Positions 1-8,874 of a stretch of DNA of 11,659 bases are shown piece by piece. The stretch is from contig JABITU010000167.1 of NCBI GenBank assembly GCA_018668195.1, positions 1 to 11,659 on the forward strand, read 5' to 3'. The translations under genes were made by a program, and so were the position numbers. The notes beneath the pieces are model-generated. The model saw nothing but the letters and a program-made list of their open reading frames with translations. It was not told the DNA's origin and did no database searches. Every line of letters starts with the position of its first letter. Positions within the stretch are counted from its first letter, which is position 1. The stretch comes from Tateyamaria sp. Its GTDB lineage: Bacteria > Pseudomonadota > Alphaproteobacteria > Rhodobacterales > Rhodobacteraceae.

Positions 1-1134
1 CTTGGTTATATGTTCGTTGCTGCCGGTGTTGGCATGTACTCAGCCGCCATGTTTCATCTGTTCACCCATGCGTTTTTTAAGGCGATGCTGTTTTTGGGCG
101 CGGGATCTGTTATTCACGCAATGCATCATGAACAGGACATGACCAATTACGGTGGTTTGCGCAAAAAGATCCCCTACACATTTGCCGCAATGATGATTGG
201 CACTTTGGCGATCACGGGGGTTGGCATTCCGCTGACACATATCGGTTTTGCCGGCTTTCTGTCCAAGGATGCAATCATCGAAAGCGCTTTTGCCGGAGGA
301 TCAAACTATGGTTTCTGGCTTTTGGTACTGGCTGCAGCGATGACGTCGTTCTATTCTTGGCGCCTGATGTTCCTGACCTTTTATGGCGAGGCGCGTGGCG
401 ACAAACATACCCATGATCACGCCCATGAAAGCCCCCTGACCATGTTGATCCCGCTGGGTGTGCTGGCGGTTGGCGCGGTTCTGGCGGGCATGGTCTGGTA
501 CAATTCATTCTTTGGTCATACCGACAAGGTCGCTAAGTTCTACGGCATCCCATATGCCGAAGCGGCCGAAGCCCATGGTGAAGCCAATGCAGCACATGGC
601 GACGACCATGCCGAAGACAAGGTTCACGCCAAAGACAAGGGTTATGGCGGCGATCATCACTATGTGTTCACTGGCAAGCCGGGCGAAGGTGCGCTCTATA
701 TCGCGCCGGGTAATACGCTGCTCGACGACGCACATGCTGTTCCGAAATGGGTCAAAGTCTCTCCTTTTGTTGCCATGCTTTTTGGTTTCGTGATGGCGGT
801 GTGGTTCTATATCTGGAATCCTTCGTTGCCCGCACGTCTGGCCGAAAACCAGCGCCCCCTTTACCTCTTTCTAAAAAACAAGTGGTATTTTGACGAACTT
901 TACAACGCCGTCTTTGTGCGTCCGACGCTTTGGATCGGGAAACAGCTGTGGAAGCGCGGCGATGGCAACGTGATTGATGGCTCATTGAACGGCGTTGCTA
1001 TGGGCTTTGTGCCGTTCGTCACGCGCCTCGCGGGGCGGGCACAGTCTGGATATATCTTCACCTATGCCTTCGCTATGGTGATCGGGATCGCTGTTTTGGT
1101 CACATGGATGTCGCTGAGCGGAGGAGCAAACTGA
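1..1134 (+). CDS. nuoL: NADH-quinone oxidoreductase subunit L, C-terminal part (5' end outside window)
   Basis: NuoL is the distal antiporter-like membrane subunit of complex I (NADH:quinone oxidoreductase) and takes part in proton translocation across the inner membrane. The frame is open from base 1, so this is the last 377 residues of a protein usually of 600-720. Visible landmarks, numbered in the fragment, are the conserved helix with His19, His23 and Lys27 ([10 protein letters not shown]), the GFLSKD segment with Lys89 expected in a broken pumping helix, and several further hydrophobic helices. The conserved NKWYFDELY stretch (about 293-301) begins the region leading to the long lateral helix and the final membrane anchor. 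Two His/Asp-rich polar stretches (about 136-142 and 192-220) flank one predicted membrane helix. The stop overlaps the nuoM start by one base (TGATG), which suggests translational coupling. The identification is very secure; only the missing N-terminus is uncertain. Confidence 0.97.
   Translation, partial: LGYMFVAAGVGMYSAAMFHLFTHAFFKAMLFLGAGSVIHAMHHEQDMTNYGGLRKKIPYTFAAMMIGTLAITGVGIPLTHIGFAGFLSKDAIIESAFAGGSNYGFWLLVLAAAMTSFYSWRLMFLTFYGEARGDKHTHDHAHESPLTMLIPLGVLAVGAVLAGMVWYNSFFGHTDKVAKFYGIPYAEAAEAHGEANAAHGDDHAEDKVHAKDKGYGGDHHYVFTGKPGEGALYIAPGNTLLDDAHAVPKWVKVSPFVAMLFGFVMAVWFYIWNPSLPARLAENQRPLYLFLKNKWYFDELYNAVFVRPTLWIGKQLWKRGDGNVIDGSLNGVAMGFVPFVTRLAGRAQSGYIFTYAFAMVIGIAVLVTWMSLSGGAN
1120..1124 (+). 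promoter_or_regulatory. Ribosome binding site of nuoM, deciding its start
   Basis: GGAGG lies inside the end of nuoL, nine bases before the ATG at 1134. This strong Shine-Dalgarno match and the family's usual N-terminus ([10 protein letters not shown]) both point to 1134. The in-frame ATG at 1104 has no such site and would add ten polar residues. Confidence 0.8.
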
Positions 1135-2675
1135 TGGACAACCTTCTTTCCATCGTCACTTTTGTTCCGGCATTGGCGGCCTTGATCCTTGGCGTTTTTT
1201 TGCGTGGGGAAGATGCGGCAGCGCAGCGCAATGCCAAGTGGGTGGCGATGTTTGCCACCAGCGCAACGTTCTTGGTGTCGCTCTTTATTCTGTTTGAATT
1301 TGATCCCGGCAACACCGGATTCCAGTTTGTCGAGGAAGCCGAGTGGCTTCTTGGCCTGCAATACAAGATGGGCGTTGACGGAATTTCGGTTCTGTTTGTC
1401 ATGCTGACCACGTTCATGATGCCGCTGGTTATCGCGGCCTCGTGGAATGTTGAGACCCGGGTCAAGGAATATATGATTGCTTTCCTGCTGCTTGAAACGC
1501 TGATGCTGGGCGTTTTCATGGCATTGGATCTGGTGCTCTTTTACCTGTTTTTTGAGGCAGGATTGATACCGATGTTTCTGATTATCGGGATCTGGGGCGG
1601 GGCAAACCGCATCTATGCCAGTTTCAAGTTCTTTCTTTATACCTTCCTTGGTTCGGTGCTGATGCTGGTCGCCATGGTGGGCATGTTTGCAGATGCGGGT
1701 ACCACGGATATTGAACGGTTGTTGACCCACAACTTTGCGTCAGAGACGTTTAGCGTGTTCGGCGTACAGATTATCGGAGGCATGCAAACGATGCTATTCG
1801 TGGCGTTCTTTGCAAGCTTTGCGGTCAAGATGCCAATGTGGCCTGTTCATACTTGGTTGCCTGATGCGCACGTACAGGCCCCCACGGCCGGTTCGGTGGT
1901 TCTGGCCGCTATCCTGCTCAAGATGGGTGGCTATGGCTTCTTGCGCTTTTCGATCCCGATGTTCCCGGTTGGATCTGAGGTGCTGACACCAATGGTGCTT
2001 TGGATGTCGGCAATTGCCATTGTATACACCTCGCTGGTGGCGCTGGTGCAGGAGGATATGAAAAAGCTGATCGCCTATTCATCGGTCGCGCATATGGGAT
2101 TTGTGACCATGGGCATATTTGCGGCTAATCAGCAGGGCATCGACGGGGCAATCTTTCAGATGCTCTCGCATGGGTTTATCTCAGGGGCGCTGTTTTTGTG
2201 CGTGGGTGTGATTTACGACCGGATGCACACACGGGATATCGACGCTTATGGCGGCCTCGTGAACCGTATGCCGGCTTATGCGCTGATCTTTATGCTGTTC
2301 ACCATGGCCAATGTTGGGCTGCCGGGCACGTCCGGCTTCGTTGGTGAATTCCTGACGCTGATGGCGGTATTTCAAGTTAACACATGGGTGGCGGCGGTGG
2401 CCACGACTGGCGTGATCCTGTCCGCTGGGTATGCGCTGTGGCTGTACCGCCGGGTTGTTATGGGCGATCTAATCAAGGAAAGCCTGAAGTCCATCACCGA
2501 CATGAGCAGTCGAGAGCGTGCCATCTTTGCGCCGCTGGTGGTGATGACGATCCTATTAGGCGTTTACCCTGCGCTGATCCTTGACATGATCGGGCCATCC
2601 GTGGCCGCCCTTGTGACGCAATATGATACGGCTTTGGCCGCGGCAGAGGCCGCGACCAAGCTGGTTTCAAACTGA
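1134..2675 (+). CDS. nuoM: NADH-quinone oxidoreductase subunit M
   Basis: NuoM is the middle antiporter-like proton-pumping subunit in the membrane arm of complex I. The 513-residue length matches the family. The key charged residues can be placed: Glu141 in TM5 ([11 protein letters not shown]), Lys232 in TM7 ([18 protein letters not shown]), Lys263 in TM8 (ILLKMGGYG) and Glu406 in TM12 (GFVGEFL). By family knowledge these correspond to Escherichia coli Glu144, Lys234, Lys265 and Glu407, which are needed for pumping. The rest is about 14 hydrophobic helices, with no break or missing key residue. The start at 1134 overlaps the nuoL stop by one base and has a good GGAGG site. nuoN follows after 11 bases. 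The subunit almost certainly functions with NuoL and NuoN and is co-transcribed with them. Confidence 0.98.
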   Translation: MDNLLSIVTFVPALAALILGVFLRGEDAAAQRNAKWVAMFATSATFLVSLFILFEFDPGNTGFQFVEEAEWLLGLQYKMGVDGISVLFVMLTTFMMPLVIAASWNVETRVKEYMIAFLLLETLMLGVFMALDLVLFYLFFEAGLIPMFLIIGIWGGANRIYASFKFFLYTFLGSVLMLVAMVGMFADAGTTDIERLLTHNFASETFSVFGVQIIGGMQTMLFVAFFASFAVKMPMWPVHTWLPDAHVQAPTAGSVVLAAILLKMGGYGFLRFSIPMFPVGSEVLTPMVLWMSAIAIVYTSLVALVQEDMKKLIAYSSVAHMGFVTMGIFAANQQGIDGAIFQMLSHGFISGALFLCVGVIYDRMHTRDIDAYGGLVNRMPAYALIFMLFTMANVGLPGTSGFVGEFLTLMAVFQVNTWVAAVATTGVILSAGYALWLYRRVVMGDLIKESLKSITDMSSRERAIFAPLVVMTILLGVYPALILDMIGPSVAALVTQYDTALAAAEAATKLVSN

Positions 2676-2686
2676 GGACCTGAGTT

Positions 2687-4123
2687 ATGGCTGCTGATCT
2701 GATAATCATTCTGCCCGAAATTCTGCTTGCGGTCTTTGCGATGCTTGGGCTGCTGGGTGCCGTCTATACCGTCAAAGACGGTTTGGCCTCTGCTATTCTT
2801 TGGGCGACGGCTGCCGTGTTCATAGCGCTCGCCGCGTGGATTGGCGTAACTGGGTCAGGCACAAATGTAGCCTTTGGCGGTATGTTCGTGGATGATGGAT
2901 TTTCGCGCTTTGCCAAAGTGGTTATTCTGCTGTCTGCTGCGAGCATCCTGCTGATGAGCGAAGGCTATATGCGGGCCAAGGGTCTTTTACGATTTGAATA
3001 CCCGATGCTTGTTGTGTTGAGCGTCGTTGGCATGATGATGATGGTATCGGCAGGCGACCTGATGGCGCTGTACATGGGGTTGGAGCTGCAGTCTCTGGCG
3101 CTTTACGTGGTGGCTTCGCTGCGCCGCGACAGTGTAAAATCAACCGAAGCGGGCTTGAAATATTTCGTTCTGGGGGCACTTTCGTCGGGCTTGCTGCTGT
3201 ACGGCGCATCGCTGGTCTATGGGTCTACAGGCACAACCCTGTTTTCCGGCATCGTACAAGTTGCGCAAGACGACATGTCGCTGGGGCTGCTCTTTGGTCT
3301 CGTGTTCCTGATGTCTGGCTTTGCTTTCAAAGTCTCTGCTGTTCCGTTTCACATGTGGACACCGGATGTCTACGAAGGGTCGCCAACCCCTGTGACGGCA
3401 TTTTTCGCGACGGCCCCCAAGGTCGCCGCGATGGGGCTTTTTGCCCGCGTAATGCATGACGCCTTTGGTGGAGTGGTCGCAGATTGGCAGCAGATCATGG
3501 CCCTTTTGTCGGTGTTGTCGATGTTTCTTGGCGCATTTGCTGCGATCGGCCAAAGCAATATCAAGCGGCTGATGGCGTTTTCATCGATTGCGCATATGGG
3601 CTATGCTTTGATGGGTCTTGCTGCGGGCACTGTTCTGGGTGTTCAGGCGATGCTGATCTACATGGCGATTTACGTCACAATGAATGTCGGAACCTTTGCG
3701 TTTATTCTGATGATGGAGAAAGATGGTCAGCCGGTCACAGAAATTGCTTCGTTGAACATGTTTTCCAAATCTGAGCCGGGCAAAGCTCTGGCAATGTTGG
3801 TGCTGCTTTTTTCGCTCGCGGGTGTACCGCCCTTTTTGGGCTTTTTTGGCAAGCTTTATGTGTTGCGAGCGGCGTTTGAGGGTGGTTTGGCATGGCTCGC
3901 CGTTGCTGGTGTCATCGCCTCGGTGATCGGTGCATACTATTATCTACGCATTGTGTTCCTTATGTATTTCGGTGATCCGTCCAAAGAAGGGTTGAACGGT
4001 GGCAAGTCACCTGTGCTCTGGACGTTCCTGATGGCTTCGGCGGTGATCATGGTTGTTGGCGTTGTGAACATGTTCGGAGTTGAGGGTATGGCCGCAATGG
4101 CGGCAGCGACGCTTGTGAACTGA
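2687..4123 (+). CDS. nuoN: NADH-quinone oxidoreductase subunit N
   Basis: NuoN is the antiporter-like subunit of complex I nearest the quinone-binding arm and is the last gene of the nuo set here. It has 478 residues, normal for bacterial NuoN. Pumping residues are present: Glu133 in TM5 ([13 protein letters not shown]), Lys215 in TM7 ([20 protein letters not shown]), Lys245 in TM8 (TAPKVAAMG) and Lys389 in TM12 ([11 protein letters not shown]). These match the Glu/Lys/Lys/Lys pattern known for NuoN, in which the TM12 residue is Lys rather than Glu. TGAGGA at 2673-2678, overlapping the nuoM stop, is a plausible ribosome binding site eight bases before the ATG. The gene ends in two in-frame stops (TGA TAG). 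birA begins 31 bases later with no terminator between, so read-through of the transcript is expected. Confidence 0.98.
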   Translation: MAADLIIILPEILLAVFAMLGLLGAVYTVKDGLASAILWATAAVFIALAAWIGVTGSGTNVAFGGMFVDDGFSRFAKVVILLSAASILLMSEGYMRAKGLLRFEYPMLVVLSVVGMMMMVSAGDLMALYMGLELQSLALYVVASLRRDSVKSTEAGLKYFVLGALSSGLLLYGASLVYGSTGTTLFSGIVQVAQDDMSLGLLFGLVFLMSGFAFKVSAVPFHMWTPDVYEGSPTPVTAFFATAPKVAAMGLFARVMHDAFGGVVADWQQIMALLSVLSMFLGAFAAIGQSNIKRLMAFSSIAHMGYALMGLAAGTVLGVQAMLIYMAIYVTMNVGTFAFILMMEKDGQPVTEIASLNMFSKSEPGKALAMLVLLFSLAGVPPFLGFFGKLYVLRAAFEGGLAWLAVAGVIASVIGAYYYLRIVFLMYFGDPSKEGLNGGKSPVLWTFLMASAVIMVVGVVNMFGVEGMAAMAAATLVN

Positions 4124-4154
4124 TAGTTATGGCGACCCCTTTGGAACATCAAAG

Positions 4155-4907
4155 ATGATATCTGATTGGCCCTCGGGTTACGGTCGTCGGATATTGGCAG
4201 AGGTCGATTCTACCCTTAGCGAAGCTGCTCGCATTGCATCGGCTCTAGCAGGACCGGAATGGATAATAGCGCATCGGCAAACGGCAGCGCGAGGTCGCCG
4301 GGGGCGCGGGTGGGCCATGCCCGAGGGCAATTTTGCCGCAACTCTGGTGATGCCATTGGACGAACAGCCGGGGCAAGCGGCCTTACGATCTTTTGTGGCA
4401 TCGCTTGCATTGCGGGACGCTTTTGTCGCGGTTTCTGGCAGAGAGGCCGCCTTTGCGCTCAAGTGGCCCAATGACGTTCTGCTGCGCGGGGACAAGGTTG
4501 CCGGGATATTGCTGGAGAGCGTCAGTGCAGGAGCAGGCGTGACGCATTTGGCCATAGGCATCGGTGTGAACCTTGCTAAAGCCCCAAAGCCTGCGATGGT
4601 CGAGCCGGATGCCGTACGCCCTGTCGCGCTAAAGGCAGCCCTGGGCGTTGATGTCACGCCAGAAGCCTTCCTGGGTCACTTGGCCCGCGCCTATGCACGG
4701 CTCGAAGAGCAATTTCGCGTCTATGGCTTTGCCCCCATCCGCACCGAATGGTTAGCCCATGCTGCACGGCTGGGGCAGCCTATTAAAGCCCGAACGACGC
4801 GCGAGACATACTACGGAACCTTTGCTGAGGTGGACGGCGACGGCCAACTTGTTCTAGAGACATCCCAGGGCCGGATATCTATCCCGGCAGGCGACGTCTA
4901 TTTCTAA
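4155..4907 (+). CDS. birA: Biotin--[acetyl-CoA-carboxylase] ligase, monofunctional
   Basis: This cytoplasmic enzyme makes biotinyl-AMP and attaches biotin to the carrier lysine of biotin-dependent carboxylases such as acetyl-CoA carboxylase. At 250 residues it lacks the N-terminal winged helix of E. coli BirA, so it is a group I ligase that should not repress biotin genes itself. Motifs seen are EVDST (16-20), the biotin/adenylate-binding loop RGRRGRGW (46-53), KWPNDVLL (103-110) with catalytic Lys103, KVAGILLE (114-121) and GIGVNL (135-140). The C-terminal part (about 205-250) fits the small SH3-like domain. The ATG at 4155 is preferred because homologues begin with a similar W-x-x-GYGR stretch directly before EVDST. 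There is no convincing Shine-Dalgarno sequence before it, and a nine-codon frame ends across the start codon. It sits between nuoN and coaX and is probably on the nuo transcript. Confidence 0.95.
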   Translation: MISDWPSGYGRRILAEVDSTLSEAARIASALAGPEWIIAHRQTAARGRRGRGWAMPEGNFAATLVMPLDEQPGQAALRSFVASLALRDAFVAVSGREAAFALKWPNDVLLRGDKVAGILLESVSAGAGVTHLAIGIGVNLAKAPKPAMVEPDAVRPVALKAALGVDVTPEAFLGHLARAYARLEEQFRVYGFAPIRTEWLAHAARLGQPIKARTTRETYYGTFAEVDGDGQLVLETSQGRISIPAGDVYF

Positions 4908-4913
4908 GGAGGG
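4907..4913 (+). promoter_or_regulatory. Strong ribosome binding site of coaX
   Basis: AGGAGGG begins on the last base of the birA stop codon and ends seven bases before the coaX ATG at 4921. It is one of the best Shine-Dalgarno matches in the window and fixes the coaX start. Confidence 0.75.
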
Positions 4914-4920
4914 CGCGCAT

Positions 4921-5694
4921 ATGCTCCTAGCCATCGACTGCGGCAACACGAACACGGTATTCTCTATCTGGGACGACGAGCAGTTCGTCGGTACTTGGCG
5001 CACGTCGACCGAGTGGCAGCGCACAGCGGATCAGTATTACGTTTGGCTGTCCACGCTGATGCGGTTCCAGAATATTCAGGTCAAGATAACAGACGTGATC
5101 GTATCGTCGACCGTCCCGCGTGTGGTTTTTAACCTTCGGGTTCTATGTGACCGATATTTTGATTGCCGTCCCTATGTGGTTGGCAAAGCAGATTGCCTTT
5201 TGCCTAAACTGCCGCGTGTTGATGCGGGCACGCAGATTGGGCCTGACCGATTGGTCAACACGGCCGGAGCTTATGACCTTTGGGGAGGGGATTTAGTAGT
5301 TGTCGATTTTGGGACAGCCACGACCTTTGATGTTGTGGACCATGACGGGGCCTATATCGGCGGTGTCATCGCGCCGGGCGTTAATCTGAGTCTTGAGGCA
5401 CTGCACAGTGCTGCGGCCGCTCTGCCGCATGTGGACATCTCAAAACCACAGTCTGTTGTTGGCACCAACACGGTTGCATGTATGCAATCTGGCGTCTTTT
5501 GGGGTTACGTGGGCCTTGTCCGTGAGATATGTGCCCGAATTAAGGCGGAGCGCGACCGCGACATGCGCGTAATCTCTACGGGTGGGCTGGCACCTTTGTT
5601 TCAGCAGGCCGAGAGACTTTTTGACGATTACAAAGAAGATTTGACGATGCACGGCCTGACGGTCATTCATCGCTTTAACAAGGAAAATAACTGA
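4921..5694 (+). CDS. coaX: Type III pantothenate kinase
   Basis: CoaX phosphorylates pantothenate with ATP to 4'-phosphopantothenate, the first step of coenzyme A synthesis. The type III enzymes are of the ASKHA (acetate/sugar kinase, Hsp70, actin) fold, need a monovalent cation, and are not feedback-inhibited by CoA. The 257-residue protein shows the N-terminal phosphate loop DCGNTNT (6-12), GPDR (107-110) with the likely catalytic base Asp109, VDFGTATTFD (128-137) as the second phosphate-binding motif, GGVIAPG (147-153) and STGGLA (219-224). Length and motif order are those of the family and nothing essential is missing. It starts 13 bases after birA with a strong ribosome binding site and ends in tandem in-frame stops (TGA TAA). 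rnj follows after only four bases. BirA and CoaX both serve acyl-CoA metabolism, which may explain their pairing. Confidence 0.97.
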   Translation: MLLAIDCGNTNTVFSIWDDEQFVGTWRTSTEWQRTADQYYVWLSTLMRFQNIQVKITDVIVSSTVPRVVFNLRVLCDRYFDCRPYVVGKADCLLPKLPRVDAGTQIGPDRLVNTAGAYDLWGGDLVVVDFGTATTFDVVDHDGAYIGGVIAPGVNLSLEALHSAAAALPHVDISKPQSVVGTNTVACMQSGVFWGYVGLVREICARIKAERDRDMRVISTGGLAPLFQQAERLFDDYKEDLTMHGLTVIHRFNKENN

Positions 5695-5698
5695 TAAA

Positions 5699-7369
5699 AT
5701 GAGCAGTGAACGATTGATCTACCTGCCCCTTGGGGGAGCGGGCGAAATTGGCATGAACGCATATGTTTATGGCTATGGTGAACCTGACAACGAGCGGCTG
5801 ATCGTTGTGGATCTTGGTGTGACCTTCCCCGACATGGATGGCAGCCCGGGCGTTGACTTGATCCTGCCCGACATCACGTGGTTGGCCGAACGCAAGGATC
5901 GAATTGACGGGGTGTTCATCACTCACGCACACGAAGATCATGTAGGCGCCGTTTCCCACACCTATGAACAGCTGGGTGCGCCGGTTTTTGCGCGCCCCTT
6001 TACTGCCAATATCGCGCGGCGCAAGCTGGATGAATATGGGCATGGGCCAGATGCTGTGACCATTGCAGGCACGTGGCCTGAAACCGTCGCGGTTGGGCCA
6101 TTTACCGTGGGGTTTTTGCCCATGTCGCATTCTATCCCCGAAAGTGCCGCCTTGATCATCGACAGCCCCGCCGGTCGTGTGATCCATTCGGGCGACTTCA
6201 AATTGGACGAGACGCCATTGGTTGGAGAGCCTTTTGATCCAAATCTTTGGGCTGAGGTGAGCAAAGATGGCGTTCGGGCTTTGGTTTGTGACAGCACAAA
6301 TATTTTCTCTCCGAGTGCTGGTAAGTCAGAGGCTAGCGTGGGGCCAGAGATCGAAAAGCTGTTGCGCGGGCATGCTGATGGCATCGTGGTGGCGACAACT
6401 TTTGCATCGAACGTGGCACGGGTCAAAACATTGGCCGAGGCAGGCACGCGGGCAGGGCGCTCTATCGTTTTGCTGGGACGAGCGATGCGGCGGATGATTG
6501 AGGCGTCGATTGAGACAGGCGTTCTCAAGGATTTTCCCACTGTGGTCAGCCCTGAAGACGCCCGCAGTATTCCGCGTGAAAACCTGATGTTGCTCGTTAC
6601 TGGCAGTCAAGGCGAACGTCGTGCGGCCTCTGCGCAGTTGGCAAATGGGAAATACATGGGGCTTGAGCTGAAAGAAGGGGACCTGTTTTTGTTCTCTTCC
6701 AAGACGATTCCAGGCAATGAACGCGGCGTCATCCGCATCATGAATCAGCTCAGTGAAAAGGGCGTTGATGTCGTGGACGATTCCAGTGGGCTTTACCACG
6801 TGTCGGGCCACGCAAACCGTCCTGATATTGAACGACTGCAAGACATTGTTGACCCGCAGATCGTCGTGCCCATGCACGGCGAACACAGGCATTTGCGCGC
6901 GCATGTCAAACTGGCAGAAATGCGGGGTCGTGCCGGGGTGCTCGCGGTTAATGGCATGATGATCGATTTGTCTGGTAATGCGCCAAAAGTGATCGAATAT
7001 GTCGAGACAGGTCGCACTTACCTTGACGGATCTGTGCAGATTGGTGCGCTAGACGGCATCGTGCGCGACCGGATTCGCATGGCGCTGAATGGTCATGTGC
7101 TTGTGACACTGATCCTTGATGAACAGGATGAACCGCTCGGCGAACCATGGTGTGAAATTATGGGTCTGGCCGAAACAGGACGTTCGAAGGGTGCACTGGT
7201 TGAGATTTTGGAAGAGGATTTGAGTCAGTTCTTGGGCCGCGCGGATGCCAAAACTTTGCGTGATGACAGCGCCTTAGAAGAGGCGCTGCGTCGGATTGTG
7301 CGCAAGACGGGTCAGGATGAAATCGGCAAGAAACCTGAGGTGTCAGTTGTAATTAGTCGGATGCACTGA
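5699..7369 (+). CDS. rnj: Ribonuclease J
   Basis: RNase J is a metallo-beta-lactamase/beta-CASP ribonuclease with 5'-3' exonuclease and often endonuclease activity, used in mRNA turnover and rRNA maturation in the cytoplasm. The 556-residue protein has the zinc motif HAHEDH (76-81), the next ligand in MSHS (His144), HSGDFKLD with Asp166, CDSTN (197-201), the beta-CASP region with ATTFASNVARV (232-242) and VTGSQGE (300-306), the HVSGH motif (367-371) and PMHGEHRHL (391-399). A C-terminal domain follows from about 455. All metal ligands are present, so the enzyme should be active. The start ATG lies four bases after the coaX stop. AAGGAAA at 5680-5686, inside coaX, is a somewhat distant ribosome binding site, so coupling to coaX translation is likely. 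The gene ends just before a strong terminator. Confidence 0.97.
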   Translation: MSSERLIYLPLGGAGEIGMNAYVYGYGEPDNERLIVVDLGVTFPDMDGSPGVDLILPDITWLAERKDRIDGVFITHAHEDHVGAVSHTYEQLGAPVFARPFTANIARRKLDEYGHGPDAVTIAGTWPETVAVGPFTVGFLPMSHSIPESAALIIDSPAGRVIHSGDFKLDETPLVGEPFDPNLWAEVSKDGVRALVCDSTNIFSPSAGKSEASVGPEIEKLLRGHADGIVVATTFASNVARVKTLAEAGTRAGRSIVLLGRAMRRMIEASIETGVLKDFPTVVSPEDARSIPRENLMLLVTGSQGERRAASAQLANGKYMGLELKEGDLFLFSSKTIPGNERGVIRIMNQLSEKGVDVVDDSSGLYHVSGHANRPDIERLQDIVDPQIVVPMHGEHRHLRAHVKLAEMRGRAGVLAVNGMMIDLSGNAPKVIEYVETGRTYLDGSVQIGALDGIVRDRIRMALNGHVLVTLILDEQDEPLGEPWCEIMGLAETGRSKGALVEILEEDLSQFLGRADAKTLRDDSALEEALRRIVRKTGQDEIGKKPEVSVVISRMH

Positions 7370-7372
7370 CAC

Positions 7373-7410
7373 AAAAAAAGGCGGGCTTTTATTGCAACCC
7401 GCCTTTTTTT
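7373..7410. terminator. Bidirectional intrinsic terminator between rnj and the helicase gene
   Basis: Seven A (7373-7379) and GGCGGG (7380-7385) pair perfectly with CCCGCC (7398-7403) and seven T (7404-7410), with a 12-base loop between. The GC stem followed by a T tract is a standard rho-independent terminator for rnj. Because the other flank is an A tract, the same element terminates the minus-strand helicase gene, whose stop lies 16 bases away. Confidence 0.93.
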
Positions 7411-7425
7411 CGCTCTATGCCAGCC

Positions 7426-8874
7426 TTAACCGGCGCGTCGTTCATCAAAGCTCAGTTCAATAAAGCTAGGTGTATGATCGCCAAGACCCACAACCCGATT
7501 GCCAGTGCGGTCATCGCGGTTCGATGATCGGCCGCGACTGGACGATGATCTGTTTCGTGCCAGTGTGGGCTTGGGCTGCTCAGCAATGGTGTCCACCGGT
7601 TGTTCGACGGTTTCAACTGGAGCGCTGCCTGTTTTAGTTGAGCGAGTTGTGCGTGGCGCGCGCTTTGCTTTTGGCGTGTCTTCGGCGGCATCCTTAGGGC
7701 CGTCTTTGTTTTCTGATTTTACTGTCCCAAGTGGGTTTTCTATACGAGGGATTTCTTTTTGAATGAGCTTTTCGATGTCGTCAAAATTGCGCTCGTCCCG
7801 GGGCACGCATATCATTATCGCTTTGCCATTCCGGCCCGCACGTCCGGTTCGGCCAATCCGGTGCACATAGTCTTCGGCGTGACCCGGTACGTCAAAGTTA
7901 AACACATGACTTACAGCCGGCACGTCCAGCCCGCGTGCGGCCACATCCGACGCGACTAGGAAACGCAGACTGCCTGCGCGGAAACCATCAAGCGTGCGGG
8001 TCCTGTGACTTTGGTCTAGGTCGCCATGTATCGGTGCGGCGTCATATCCATATTTTGTCAGCGATTTTGCAACGATATCAACGTCGGTCTTTCGGTTACA
8101 AAAGATAATGGCGTTTGAACATGTCTCACCTTCACCGTCTATCAGCATACGCAGCGCTTTGCGCTTTTCCGATGCTTCGCGATCTTTGCGCGATCCTTTG
8201 AACATGACTACGCACTGTTCGATTGTCTCTGAAGCAGTTGCCTGACGGGCAACTTCTATCCGTTCGGGGTTGCTCAGGAATGTGTTGGTGATCCGTTCAA
8301 TTTCTGGTGCCATGGTCGCGGAAAAGAACAGTGTTTGGCGGGTAAAGGGTGTCAGGCCGAAAATACGTTCGATATCAGGAATAAAGCCCATATCGAGCAT
8401 TCGGTCCGCCTCGTCTACGACCATAACTTTGACGTCATTTAGGATTAATTTGCCGCGTTCGAAGTGATCAAGCAGGCGACCGGGTGTCGCAATCAGCACG
8501 TCGACGCCTTTGTCGATCAAAATATCCTGCTCTTTGAAAGAGACGCCGCCGATCAAAAGCGCCTTGCTGAGCTTCACATGCTTGGCATAGGTGTCAAAAT
8601 TCTCGGCCACCTGTGCGGCCAATTCCCGGGTTGGGCACAGCACGAGGCTGCGCGGCATCCGCGCGCGCGCCCGGCCTCTGGCGAGCATGGTGATGAGGGG
8701 AAGGGTAAAGCTGGCGGTCTTGCCGGTGCCCGTCTGGGCAATCCCCAAAACGTCACGACCCTCAAGTGCCGGAGGAATCGCACCAGCCTGAATTGGAGTG
8801 GGCGTCTCGTAGCCGGCTTCGTCAATGGCTTTGAGAACCTTGGTGTTTAGATTTAGATCAGAAAATTTTGTCAT
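7426..8874 (-). CDS. DEAD-box ATP-dependent RNA helicase (RhlE-like)
   Basis: DEAD-box proteins unwind short RNA duplexes with ATP and act in ribosome assembly, mRNA decay or cold adaptation. The 482-residue protein has every core motif: Q motif (Phe4, TPTPIQ 24-29), motif I AQTGTGKT (46-53), Ia PTRELA (81-86), TPGR (130-133), DEAD (154-157), SAT (185-187), IIFCN (256-260), ARGLDVP (313-319) and HRIGRTGR (338-345). After about residue 380 comes a low-complexity tail with acidic, then Ser/Arg-rich stretches, ending in a more ordered-looking peptide (GLGDHTPSFIEL, 463-474). Such tails usually bind RNA or partners. ATG at 8874 is chosen because MTKFSDL is the family's normal beginning; the frame stays open to 8982, but that extension is not domain-like. 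No clear Shine-Dalgarno site is present; instead a palindrome fills that position. RhlE versus another subgroup is uncertain, so no symbol is given. Confidence 0.95.
   Translation of the reverse strand: MTKFSDLNLNTKVLKAIDEAGYETPTPIQAGAIPPALEGRDVLGIAQTGTGKTASFTLPLITMLARGRARARMPRSLVLCPTRELAAQVAENFDTYAKHVKLSKALLIGGVSFKEQDILIDKGVDVLIATPGRLLDHFERGKLILNDVKVMVVDEADRMLDMGFIPDIERIFGLTPFTRQTLFFSATMAPEIERITNTFLSNPERIEVARQATASETIEQCVVMFKGSRKDREASEKRKALRMLIDGEGETCSNAIIFCNRKTDVDIVAKSLTKYGYDAAPIHGDLDQSHRTRTLDGFRAGSLRFLVASDVAARGLDVPAVSHVFNFDVPGHAEDYVHRIGRTGRAGRNGKAIMICVPRDERNFDDIEKLIQKEIPRIENPLGTVKSENKDGPKDAAEDTPKAKRAPRTTRSTKTGSAPVETVEQPVDTIAEQPKPTLARNRSSSSRGRSSNRDDRTGNRVVGLGDHTPSFIELSFDERRAG

Noticed and set aside
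1104..1133. Upstream in-frame ATG as the nuoM start
   Set aside because: It lies within nuoL, lacks a ribosome binding site, and adds polar residues not found at NuoM N-termini; ATG at 1134 has GGAGG at good spacing.
5675..6187. Long minus-strand frame opposite rnj
   Set aside because: It is a shadow of the RNase J gene, with no family resemblance; the same holds for the long minus-strand frame at 1062-1730 opposite nuoM.
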